A stretch of DNA of 23,299 bases from contig JBFFEY010000045.1 of assembly GCA_041558415.1 (NCBI GenBank), positions 1-23,299 on the forward strand. Direction: 5' to 3'. Under the pieces are notes generated by a model that saw nothing but the letters and a program-made list of their open reading frames with translations, made no database searches and was not told the DNA's origin. The stretch is from SG8-39 sp041558415 (GTDB taxonomy: Bacteria > Pseudomonadota > Gammaproteobacteria > Burkholderiales > SG8-39). A program made the position numbers and the translations under genes. Below, piece by piece: positions 10,820 through 21,205 of the stretch. How positions within the stretch are numbered: the first letter of the stretch is position 1; the number at the start of each line of letters is the position of its first letter.

Positions 10820-11800
10820 TCAATGCGGCGCGCGCGCCGCGCCGCATAGCGGCAGGCGTTCGTCGAGCACGACGTGCACCGGCACGCGCCGCATCACCTC
10901 GGCAAAGCGCGCCTTGTCGTTGAACGCCGCAATGAAGCCTCCGGCGGCGAGGCGCGGCAGGATTTTCGGCGCGATGCCGCCGGCGACGAATACGCCGCCG
11001 CGCGCCATGACGTTCAGGGCGTGATCGCCGGCGGCCGCGCCGTAGCAGCCGATGAACAGATCGAGCGCGGCGAGCGCCAGTGGATCGCCGCGCTCGAGTG
11101 CATAGCGCGTGATCGCCGCGGGCGCATCGCCCTCGGCCAGCTCGGCGCGCAGCGCCGGCGACTCGGCATGCCCGCCGCGCTGCAGCAGGAAATCGTAGAT
11201 GCGCAGCAGGCCTGCGCCCGACAGCACGTGCTCCAGCGTGACCCGCCCGACCCGCGCGTGCAGGTACTGCCAGAGGGCGATGCCCTCGGCCGAGCGCGGC
11301 GCGAAGCCGCCGTGGCCGCCTTCGCCGGCCAGCGGGTGGTCGATGGCGGCTTCGCGCAACACGTAGGCGATGCCCAGGCCCGTGCCAGCGCCGAGAATGA
11401 CGCGCGGTGCGTCGGCGCGGGGCTCGCCCGCCTGCAGCGTGGCCAACGCGTCGGGCTGCAAGGCATCGAGGCCGTAGGCCGCGGCGGCGAAATCGTTCAG
11501 CAGACGGACCCGGGGGATGGCAAAGGCCCGGCTCAGCGTGTCGGCGTCGATCGACCAGGGCAGGTTGGTGACTTGGACGCGCCGGCCTTCGATCGGCCCG
11601 GCGACAGCGAAGCAGGCGGTCTCGAACGTCGGGTGCGCGCCGAGTGCCGCGCGCGCGTCGGTGAGAAAGCGCTCAATCAGCGGCTCGAGCGCGGGAGTGT
11701 CGGCCGAAGCGTAGCGCTGCTCAAAGCGTGGCGGCGCATCGGCGTCACCGAAGACCGCGAGGCGGGTCTTGGTGCCGCCGATGTCGCCCGCCAGGATCAT
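10820..11800 (-). CDS. glk: Glucokinase
   Basis: The 326-residue protein phosphorylates glucose to glucose 6-phosphate with ATP. It shows the bacterial Glk (Pfam Glucokinase, PF02685) pattern: phosphate loop GDIGGTKTRL (5-14), FAVAGPI (64-70), LPWSID (80-85), catalytic Asp103 in LLNDFAAAAYG, GAGTGLG (137-143) and the glucose-contacting EGGHGG (160-165), then LEHVLSGAGLLRIY. It lacks the cysteine-rich ROK zinc motif, so it is the Glk rather than the ROK type. The ATG at 11800 overlaps the stop of the upstream membrane-protein gene (ATGA), suggesting translational coupling. Within the cluster it would recapture the glucose that MalQ frees. The 3' end of the coding region contains a perfect 25-nt palindrome. 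Confidence 0.94.
   Translation of the reverse strand: MILAGDIGGTKTRLAVFGDADAPPRFEQRYASADTPALEPLIERFLTDARAALGAHPTFETACFAVAGPIEGRRVQVTNLPWSIDADTLSRAFAIPRVRLLNDFAAAAYGLDALQPDALATLQAGEPRADAPRVILGAGTGLGIAYVLREAAIDHPLAGEGGHGGFAPRSAEGIALWQYLHARVGRVTLEHVLSGAGLLRIYDFLLQRGGHAESPALRAELAEGDAPAAITRYALERGDPLALAALDLFIGCYGAAAGDHALNVMARGGVFVAGGIAPKILPRLAAGGFIAAFNDKARFAEVMRRVPVHVVLDERLPLCGAARAPH
10823..10847. repeat. Perfect GC-rich palindrome at the 3' end of glk
   Basis: ATGCGGCGCG (10823-10832) and CGCGCCGCAT (10838-10847) are exact complements around a 5-nt centre, itself CG alternating. It lies in the last codons of glk, one base before the stop (10820-10822). In RNA it would make a strong hairpin about 85 nt before the glgX start. 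No T-run follows on either strand, so it is not a standard rho-independent terminator. It could stabilise or separate the upstream and downstream mRNA halves; that is inference. Confidence 0.45.
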
Positions 11801-12495
11801 TCGGCGTCAGGGTCGGGCCCTGCGCCGCGCGCGCCGCGCGCCAGCCAGCGCTCGATCTGCGCCGCCGCCCAGTCGCGCCCGCCCAGACCGAAGGCGAGCG
11901 CGAGCGCGAACACGACGCCGGCGAGGATGATGAGGAAGCTCTGGCGCACGATCTCGCCACCGACGTTCACTTGGTCGAGCGCGATCAAGGCGACGAACAC
12001 CATGATGGCGTACTGCGCCGCCCTGCCGAGGAACTCGGCGTCCTGCACGCCGACGTTGCGGCAGTAGGTGACCACGGTGTTGCCGATGAAGCGCGCAAAG
12101 TACGCGCCGAAGGCGAGGATCAGCAGCGCGACGACCACCTTCGGCACGAACAGCACCACCTGACCGAGCAGGTCGGTGATGTAGGTCAGGCCCAGGCTGT
12201 TGAAGGCGATGATCAGCGCGGCAAGCACGACCAGCCAGTAGATCACCAGGGCGAGGATCCCGGTGGTGTCACTGCGGACGCCGCCCTGCGCGAGAAAGCC
12301 GTCCATCCCCGAGCGCTCGGTAATGACGTTGAAGTTGACCGCACGCAGGCCCTTGTCGACCGCGACGCGCGCGAGCTTGGCGAGCAGCCAGCCGCCGATG
12401 ACCACCGCCGCAGCGAGCGCGAGGCGCGGCAGAAAGTCGCCGATGTGGCCGAGGAATACACGTACAGGTTCCAGCATCACACTCACGTTTTCCAT
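11797..12495 (-). CDS. Small membrane protein with MscS-type conserved TM-helix repeats; channel-like, function unknown
   Basis: The 232-residue protein has about five hydrophobic segments (near 22-40, 78-99, 115-136, 160-175 and 186-204). Two of them, FLPRLALAAAVVIGGWLLAK (21-40) and VPKVVVALLILAFGAYFARF (117-136), look like the repeated 'TM_helix' unit (PF05552) found in small proteins annotated as mechanosensitive-channel-like. The last helix ends ALAFGLGGRDWAAAQIERWL, which is also typical. The cytosolic beta and alpha-beta domains of true MscS are missing, and so is the Gly/Ala-rich pore helix pattern, so channel activity is unproven. The ATG at 12495 is preceded by a strong ribosome site (AAGGGGAGGT, 12500-12509), the best in the window, and the stop overlaps glk by ATGA. 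Its place inside a trehalose/glucan cluster suggests a link to turgor or osmolyte control; that is inference. Confidence 0.85.
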   Translation of the reverse strand: MENVSVMLEPVRVFLGHIGDFLPRLALAAAVVIGGWLLAKLARVAVDKGLRAVNFNVITERSGMDGFLAQGGVRSDTTGILALVIYWLVVLAALIIAFNSLGLTYITDLLGQVVLFVPKVVVALLILAFGAYFARFIGNTVVTYCRNVGVQDAEFLGRAAQYAIMVFVALIALDQVNVGGEIVRQSFLIILAGVVFALALAFGLGGRDWAAAQIERWLARGARGAGPDPDAE

Positions 12496-12499
12496 ACTG

Positions 12500-12509
12500 A
12501 CCTCCCCTT
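12500..12509 (-). promoter_or_regulatory. Strong ribosome binding site of the channel-like gene
   Basis: On the minus strand AAGGGGAGGT stands four bases before the ATG at 12495. Most other starts in the cluster overlap the preceding gene and have only weak sites. The site fixes the start and suggests that this gene is translated independently of treS-maltokinase, whose stop is 61 nt upstream. Confidence 0.7.
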
Positions 12510-12556
12510 TAAACTCAAAGTGACCGGCGTTGCGCCACGCATCCGCCTAGGCTGCA

Positions 12557-15907
<3,351 letters not shown>

Positions 15908-15920
15908 GGGCGGTTCTCGC

Positions 15921-17981
15921 TCACATGAAGTAGTCGAAATCGTGCTCGCGGTGCACGCGCCGGTGGACGCGGAAGACGTGCGCCGGGCTGCGCTGCGGGT
16001 CGAGCTGCACGAAGTTGCGCGCACCGTGCCACAGGAAGCGCGCACCGGTGATGAGGTCGTGCACCTGGTAGGGTATCGAGGGCTCGACGCCGAGCGCGGC
16101 CAGGTCGAGGTCGACCCAGCCCGAGTGCGTATTGTGCGGGTCGAGGTTCACCACGCAGACGATCTGGTTGCCGCCGTCGTCGGTCGACTTGCCGTAGCAG
16201 ATGAGCTGCTCGTTGTCGGTCGGGAAAAAGCGCAGGCTCCAGTCGGCCTGCAGCGCCGGGTTGTCGCGCCGGATGCGGTTTACGCGGGCGATGAAGGCGC
16301 GCAGGCTGTCGTGCCGGTCGAGGTCCCAGTGGCGCAGCTCGTATTTCTCCGAGTGCAGATACTCCTCGCTGCCCGGCTCGCGCGGCGTGGCTTCCAGCAG
16401 CTCGAATGCCGGGCCGTAGATGCCGTAGCTGGCCGCCAGCGTGGCCGCCAGCACCAGGCGCTGCATGAACGCCGGGCGGCCGCCGAACTGCAGCGTCTCG
16501 GTGAGGATGTCGGGCGTGTTGGGCCAGACGTTGGGGCGGAAGTACTCCCGCCCAGGGCCCTGGCAGAGCTCGGTGAAGTATTCGGTGAGCTCGTATTTGG
16601 TGTTGCGCCAGGCAAAGTAGGTGTAGGACTGCGTGTAGCCGAGCTTGGCCAGGCGGTGCATCACCTTCGGACGGGTGAAGGCCTCGGCGAGGAAGATGAC
16701 CTCGGGATGCGCCTGCTTGAGCGCGCCGATCGCCCATTCCCAAAAGGGGAAGGCCTTGGTGTGGGGGTTGTCGACGCGGAAGATCTTCACGCCGTTGTCG
16801 ATCCAGAATTCGAAGATGCTTTTCAGCTCCTGCCAAAGGGCGCGCCAGTCCTCCGACTCGAAGTCGAAGGGATAGATGTCCTGGTACTTTTTCGGCGGGT
16901 TCTCGGCGTACTGCACGCTGCCGTCCGGGCGCCAGCGGAACCAGTTGGGGTGCGCCTTGACGTAGGGATGGTCGGGGGCACACTGGTAGGCGATGTCGAG
17001 GGCGATTTCGATGCCGCGCGCGTCGGCCGCCTTTACCAGCGCGCGGAAATCGTCCAGCGTGCCGAGCGCCGGATGCACCGATTTGTGCCCGCCTTCGATC
17101 GCGCCGATCGCCCAAGGGCTGCCGACGTCATCGGTTGCCGCCACCAGCGCGTTATTCTTGCCCTTGCGCTTCTCGCGCCCGATGGGGTGGATCGGCGGCA
17201 GGTAGAGCACGTCGAAGCCGAGCTCGGCGACGTAGGGCAGGCGCGCGACGCAATCCTTCAGCGTTCCGTGGCCGCCCGGCTCGGGCGAGGTGGAGCGCGG
17301 AAACAGCTCGTACCAGGTGGAGTAGCGCGCCCGCAGGCGGTCGACGACCAGCGGCAGCTCGCCCGGCCAGCCGGCCTCGAGGCTGCGGTCCGGGTAGCGC
17401 ATCACCAGGTTGGCGAAGTCGGCGTCCAGCGCCAGCGCCTTCAGCGCCTGGGCCTGCGGCTCGCCGGCGCAGCGCTTGGCGTCCTGCTCGAGGCGGCTCG
17501 CCCAGTCGGACAGCGCGTCGCGCTCCTCGTGCTGCGCGCGCGCCACGGCGTCGCGCGCCAGGCCGGCGCCCACGCGCGCCGCAAGCACGATGTCCTCGGG
17601 GTCCGTGCGCCGCTCGAGCTCGTGCCGCCAGGACACGAAATGGTCGACCCAGGCCACGACGGTGTAGAGGTAGCGGCCCGGCGGGCCGGCGACGAAGCTG
17701 CCGAGCCAGCGGTCGTTGACATCGTGCGTCATCTCGACCTCGTGCCAGGCCGCCGCATCGACGCGGCGCCAGCGCAGCAGCACGCGCAGCGCATCGTGCC
17801 CGTCGGTGAAGCAGTCCGCCTCGATCGTGACGATCTCGCCCTCGACGCGCTTCACGGCGAAGCGCCCGCCGTCGACGCAGGGCCGCACCGCGTCGACTAC
17901 GGCGCGCACCCGGCCGTCGGCCTCCTGCGCCGCGTGTACCGCCTGCACGCGCGCCTTGAGCGTGGTCTTGGCCTTAGCCAT
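15921..17981 (-). CDS. glgE: Alpha-1,4-glucan:maltose-1-phosphate maltosyltransferase
   Basis: The 686-residue enzyme transfers maltosyl units from maltose 1-phosphate to the non-reducing end of an alpha-1,4-glucan. The N-terminal region (about 25-135, ending RTDPED) is the GlgE N/S domain (DUF3416), followed by a helical insert (about 135-210) and the GH13 barrel: LYLPPIHPIGREKRKGKNN (259-277), SPWAIG (288-293), nucleophile Asp404 in KIFRVDNPHTK, acid Glu433 in FLAEAFTRP. The 29-residue spacing between these two equals that of characterised GlgE. The length is typical (about 660-700). The ATG at 17981 overlaps the glgB stop by 8 nt, and 13 nt separate it from treS-maltokinase, so glgB, glgE and treS-mak look like one coupled unit. 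Confidence 0.96.
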   Translation of the reverse strand: MAKAKTTLKARVQAVHAAQEADGRVRAVVDAVRPCVDGGRFAVKRVEGEIVTIEADCFTDGHDALRVLLRWRRVDAAAWHEVEMTHDVNDRWLGSFVAGPPGRYLYTVVAWVDHFVSWRHELERRTDPEDIVLAARVGAGLARDAVARAQHEERDALSDWASRLEQDAKRCAGEPQAQALKALALDADFANLVMRYPDRSLEAGWPGELPLVVDRLRARYSTWYELFPRSTSPEPGGHGTLKDCVARLPYVAELGFDVLYLPPIHPIGREKRKGKNNALVAATDDVGSPWAIGAIEGGHKSVHPALGTLDDFRALVKAADARGIEIALDIAYQCAPDHPYVKAHPNWFRWRPDGSVQYAENPPKKYQDIYPFDFESEDWRALWQELKSIFEFWIDNGVKIFRVDNPHTKAFPFWEWAIGALKQAHPEVIFLAEAFTRPKVMHRLAKLGYTQSYTYFAWRNTKYELTEYFTELCQGPGREYFRPNVWPNTPDILTETLQFGGRPAFMQRLVLAATLAASYGIYGPAFELLEATPREPGSEEYLHSEKYELRHWDLDRHDSLRAFIARVNRIRRDNPALQADWSLRFFPTDNEQLICYGKSTDDGGNQIVCVVNLDPHNTHSGWVDLDLAALGVEPSIPYQVHDLITGARFLWHGARNFVQLDPQRSPAHVFRVHRRVHREHDFDYFM

Positions 17982-19854
17982 GGCCTTCCCCCTTCAGCAT
18001 CACGGCGGCCAGCGGGGGCAGCGTCAGGCTGATCGACCACGGCCGTCCATGCGCCTGCACCGGCGCCGCCTCGACTCCGCCCAGGTTGCCCCAGCCCGAG
18101 CCGCCGTATTCGCGTGCGTCGCTGTTCAGCACTTCGCGCCAGGCGCCGCCGAACGGCACGCCGAGCACGTAGTTCGGCCGCGGCAGCGGAGTGAAGTTGC
18201 AGGCCACCAGCACCGGCGCGCCGCCGCCCTTGGGCTTGCGCAGGAAGGCGATGACGCTCGCCTCGTGGTCGCTGCAGTCGACCCACTCGAAGCCGTCGTG
18301 CGAGAAGTCGATTTCGTAGAGCGCCGGCTCATTGCGATAGAAGTGGTTCAGGTCCGCGACCCAGTGCTGCAGCCCCTCGTGTTCGGGCAGCCCCGTGACC
18401 CACCATTCGAGCTGGTCGTCGTGCGTCCACTCGCGGCGCTGGCCGAACTCGCCGCCCATGAAGAGCATCTTCTTGCCCGGGTGTCCCCACATGTAGCCGT
18501 ACAGCGCGCGCAGGTTGGCGAACTGCTGCCAGGCGTCGCCCGGCATTTTGCCGATGAGCGAACCTTTGCCGTGCACCACCTCGTCGTGCGAGAGCGGCAG
18601 GACGAAGTTTTCGTTGAACGCATACCACAGCGAGAAGGTCAGCCGGTCCTGGTGGAACTTGCGGAACACCGGGTCGTCCTTGAAGTAGGACAGGGTATCG
18701 TGCATCCAGCCCATGTTCCACTTCATGCCGAAGCCGAGTCCGCCGAGATAGACCGGGCGCGACACCATCGGCCAGGCGGTCGACTCCTCGGCGATGGTCA
18801 GGGCGTCGGGGTGATCGCGGTAGACCGCCTCGTTCATCATGCGCAGGAAGCTGATGGCGCCGAGGTTTTCCTTGCCGCCGTAGCGGTTCGGAATCCACTC
18901 GCCGTCCTTGCGCGCGTAATCGAGGTAGAGCATGGAGGCGACGGCGTCCACGCGCAGGCCGTCGATATGGTATTTGTCGAGCCAGAACAGCGCCGACGAG
19001 AGCAGGAAGGCGCGCACCTCGTTGCGGTCGTAGTTGAAAATGCTCGAATTCCACTCGGGGTGGTAGCCCTGCTTCGGGTCGGCGTGCTCGAAGAGGTAGG
19101 TGCCGTCGAAGTACCCCAGGCCGTGCGCATCGGTGGGGAAGTGCGACGGCACCCAGTCGAGAATCACGCCGATGCCGTTCTGGTGCAGGTGATCGACCAG
19201 GTACATGAAGTCCTGCGGCGTGCCGTAGCGCGCCGAGGGCGCGAAATAGCCGGTCGTCTGATAACCCCAGGACCCGTAGAACGGGTGCTCGGTCACGGGC
19301 ATCAGTTCGACATGCGTGAATCCCATGCGCTGTGCGTACTCCGCAAGCGCATGCGCAATCTCGCGGTAGCCGAGAAACTGGCCGTCGCTCGTGCGGCGCC
19401 AGGAACCGAGGTGCACCTCGTATACGGCCATCGGCGCATCCAGCGCATTGCGCGCCGCGCGGTTTGCCATCCAGTCGCTGTCCGCCCAGTCGTACTCGAG
19501 CGTCCACGCACGCGACGCGGTCGCCGGCGGCGTTTCGGCGTAAAAGGCGAATGGGTCGGCCTTTTCGCTGACGTGGCCGTGTTGCGAGACGATGCGGTAC
19601 TTGTAGGCCTGGCCGCGCGCGACCTGGCGCACCCGACCCTCCCAGATGCCGCTCGAGTCGCCGCGCGCGGTCAGCGGGTCGGCTTCCGGGTTCCAGCCGT
19701 TCCATTCGCCGATGACCGAGACGGCACGCGCATTCGGCGCCCAGACCGAAAAATGCGCACCGTCACGGTCGCGGTGCATCTGGCAGCCGAGCCCGCCGAA
19801 CAGGCGGCCGTGGGTGCCTTCGCGGAATAGATAGACGTCGTGGTCGGTCAGCAT
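17974..19854 (-). CDS. glgB: 1,4-alpha-glucan branching enzyme, short form lacking the N1 domain
   Basis: The 626-residue enzyme makes alpha-1,6 branches in the glucan that GlgE extends. It has a CBM48 domain (about 20-115: FSVWAPNARAVSVIGEWNGW), then the GH13_9 barrel: VYEVHLGSWRR (144-154), DWVPSHFPTDAHGL (233-246), nucleophile Asp303 in DGLRVDAVASMLYLDY, acid Glu356 in TIAEEST, and PLSHDEVVHGKGSL. The 53-residue spacing of Asp303 and Glu356 equals that of E. coli GlgB (405 and 458), and the shift of 102 shows that the extra N1 module of the E. coli enzyme is absent. The ATG at 19854 has only a weak ribosome site. It is the first gene of the minus-strand cluster, read from the divergent region 19855-20072. 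Confidence 0.96.
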   Translation of the reverse strand: MLTDHDVYLFREGTHGRLFGGLGCQMHRDRDGAHFSVWAPNARAVSVIGEWNGWNPEADPLTARGDSSGIWEGRVRQVARGQAYKYRIVSQHGHVSEKADPFAFYAETPPATASRAWTLEYDWADSDWMANRAARNALDAPMAVYEVHLGSWRRTSDGQFLGYREIAHALAEYAQRMGFTHVELMPVTEHPFYGSWGYQTTGYFAPSARYGTPQDFMYLVDHLHQNGIGVILDWVPSHFPTDAHGLGYFDGTYLFEHADPKQGYHPEWNSSIFNYDRNEVRAFLLSSALFWLDKYHIDGLRVDAVASMLYLDYARKDGEWIPNRYGGKENLGAISFLRMMNEAVYRDHPDALTIAEESTAWPMVSRPVYLGGLGFGMKWNMGWMHDTLSYFKDDPVFRKFHQDRLTFSLWYAFNENFVLPLSHDEVVHGKGSLIGKMPGDAWQQFANLRALYGYMWGHPGKKMLFMGGEFGQRREWTHDDQLEWWVTGLPEHEGLQHWVADLNHFYRNEPALYEIDFSHDGFEWVDCSDHEASVIAFLRKPKGGGAPVLVACNFTPLPRPNYVLGVPFGGAWREVLNSDAREYGGSGWGNLGGVEAAPVQAHGRPWSISLTLPPLAAVMLKGEGHG

Positions 19855-19970
19855 GCGTTGTGCTCAGATCCGTCCGAAACCCGGTCCGATACGTGGCCGA
19901 CGCAGCATGATGATCGCGCGAAGCTTCGTGCGGCGGCACACGGCGCGGCGACGAATCGCGGACGTTCCGC

Positions 19971-19979
19971 ATTTTATCA
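19971..19979 (-). promoter_or_regulatory. Possible extended -10 promoter element for the glgB cluster
   Basis: On the minus strand TGATAAAAT reads as an extended -10 (TGN plus TAAAAT, five of six bases of TATAAT), in an AT-rich spot of an otherwise GC-rich region and about 117 nt before the glgB ATG. No good -35 hexamer is found 16-19 nt upstream. A sigma-S or activated promoter would fit, but this is weak evidence. Confidence 0.3.
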
Positions 19980-19996
19980 AAGCGCCGATTCGGGTA

Positions 19997-20010
19997 CGAA
20001 ACGCATTTCG
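19997..20010. promoter_or_regulatory. Palindrome CGAAA-CGCA-TTTCG in the divergent intergenic region (operator candidate)
   Basis: CGAAA (19997-20001) and TTTCG (20006-20010) are exact complements around CGCA. The site lies just upstream of the candidate -10 for glgB and between the two divergent genes, where a repressor or activator could reach both. The GAAA/TTTC halves recall LacI/GalR-family operators, which often control sugar clusters. No regulator gene is in the window, and 5-bp arms can occur by chance. Confidence 0.3.
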
Positions 20011-20072
20011 AAGCGTCACGGCCTGCGCTAACCTAGCGGGCGTCATTCGCATGATTCGATTGAAGTTTCGGC

Positions 20073-21149
20073 ATGAGCGAAAAGACGATGCCCGGATCCG
20101 ATGCGCCACTGGCAGTGCCTGCGCCGTCGGCGTGGGTCGGACGCGATCTGCGTGCGCGCGAGGCGGAGTGGGTAATTCGACTCTCGCCTGCGCATCGCGC
20201 CGAGCTCGACTCGGCAACCCGCGGTTTTCAGGCGGCCGGACAGGCGCTGGCGACGATCGAGGCGTCGCAGTTTCCGCTGCCGACGCTCGGCCCCGTGCTG
20301 CGGCGCGTGCTCGACGCGTTGCTCGAAGGCCGCGGCTTCGTGCTGTTGCGCGGCTTCGAGGTCGAACGTTATCCGCGCGAAGCGCAGGCCATCGCCTTCA
20401 TGGGGCTGGGCAGCCACCTCGGCGTGCCGCGCTCGCAGAACGCCAAGGGGCATCTGCTCGGACACGTCAAGGATCTCGGCCTCGACGTGACCGACCCGAA
20501 CGTGCGCTACTACCAGACGCATCGCAAGCTCGAGTACCACACCGACTCCTGCGACATCGTCGGTCTGCTGTGCCTGCAGACCGCGAAATCGGGCGGCGAG
20601 AGTTTCATCGTCAGCTCGATGGCGCTGTACAACGAGATCGGCCGACGGCGGCCCGATCTGCTGCCGGCGCTGTTTCAGCCCTATCCGACCGACCGGCGCG
20701 GCGAGGTGCCGGAAGGGTTGCAACCCTGGTTCGACATGCCGATCTTTCACTGGCATGCCGGGCGGCTGTCCTGCATCTACGTGCGGCAGTACATCGACTC
20801 GGCACAGCGCAACTTTCCGCAGGCCGCGCGGCTCACGCCGCAGCAGGTCGAAGTAATGGACCTGCTCGATGCGCTGTCCAACGACCCGGACATCCATCTG
20901 TCGATGGCGTTCCAGCCCGGCGACCTGCAGTTCCTGCACAATCACGTGGTGCTGCACTCGCGCAATGATTTCGAGAACTGGCCGGAGCCGGCGCGCCACC
21001 GGCATTTGCTGCGCCTGTGGCTGGCGCCGCCGCAGGGGCGTCCGCTGCCGGCAGTCTTTGCTTCGCGCTACGGCAGCGTGTCGCCGGGCGCGCGCGGCGG
21101 CATCGTCGTGCGCGGTACGCGGCCGACGGTGCCGTTGGCGGCCGAATAG
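20073..21149 (+). CDS. TauD/TfdA-family Fe(II)/2-oxoglutarate-dependent dioxygenase
   Basis: The 358-residue protein belongs to PF02668, cytoplasmic enzymes that couple decarboxylation of 2-oxoglutarate to hydroxylation of a substrate. The iron ligands can be read as His156 and Asp158 in YHTDSCD and a distal His in NHVVLHSRNDFENW (His295 by the VLH-R pattern). The 2-oxoglutarate carboxylate would be bound by Arg310 or Arg314 in HRHLLRLWL. RGFVLLRGF (87-95) is the usual N-terminal strand. It is longer than TauD (283 residues) and lacks its taurine context; the substrate is unknown. The start is ATG at 20073 with a poor ribosome site; the ATG at 20088 (residue 6) is an alternative. It is divergent from the glucan cluster, and a TonB-dependent receptor follows 56 nt later on the same strand, so the two may share a transcript. 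Confidence 0.9.
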   Translation: MSEKTMPGSDAPLAVPAPSAWVGRDLRAREAEWVIRLSPAHRAELDSATRGFQAAGQALATIEASQFPLPTLGPVLRRVLDALLEGRGFVLLRGFEVERYPREAQAIAFMGLGSHLGVPRSQNAKGHLLGHVKDLGLDVTDPNVRYYQTHRKLEYHTDSCDIVGLLCLQTAKSGGESFIVSSMALYNEIGRRRPDLLPALFQPYPTDRRGEVPEGLQPWFDMPIFHWHAGRLSCIYVRQYIDSAQRNFPQAARLTPQQVEVMDLLDALSNDPDIHLSMAFQPGDLQFLHNHVVLHSRNDFENWPEPARHRHLLRLWLAPPQGRPLPAVFASRYGSVSPGARGGIVVRGTRPTVPLAAE

Positions 21150-21158
21150 AGGCCTTGT

Positions 21159-21184
21159 CGCGACCGGCGTCTCCGCGGGTCGCG
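21159..21184 (+). other. Short GC hairpin between the dioxygenase and receptor genes
   Basis: CGCGACC (21159-21165) pairs perfectly with GGTCGCG (21178-21184) around a 12-nt loop. It starts 10 nt after the dioxygenase stop and ends 22 nt before the receptor ATG. No T-run follows, so it is not a classic terminator; it may affect read-through or translation of the receptor. No known riboswitch core is recognised. Confidence 0.3.
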
Positions 21185-21205
21185 CGATGTGCTGCCGTGG
21201 GGCGG

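Noticed and set aside
11797..12495. Calling the small membrane protein a true MscS channel
   Set aside because: The cytosolic MscS beta domain and the characteristic Gly/Ala pore helix are missing, so only the TM-helix repeat relation is supported.
12526..12536. Small GGCG/CGCC hairpin in the gap between treS-maltokinase and the channel-like gene
   Set aside because: Four base pairs with a 3-nt loop and no T-run; too weak to call a terminator.
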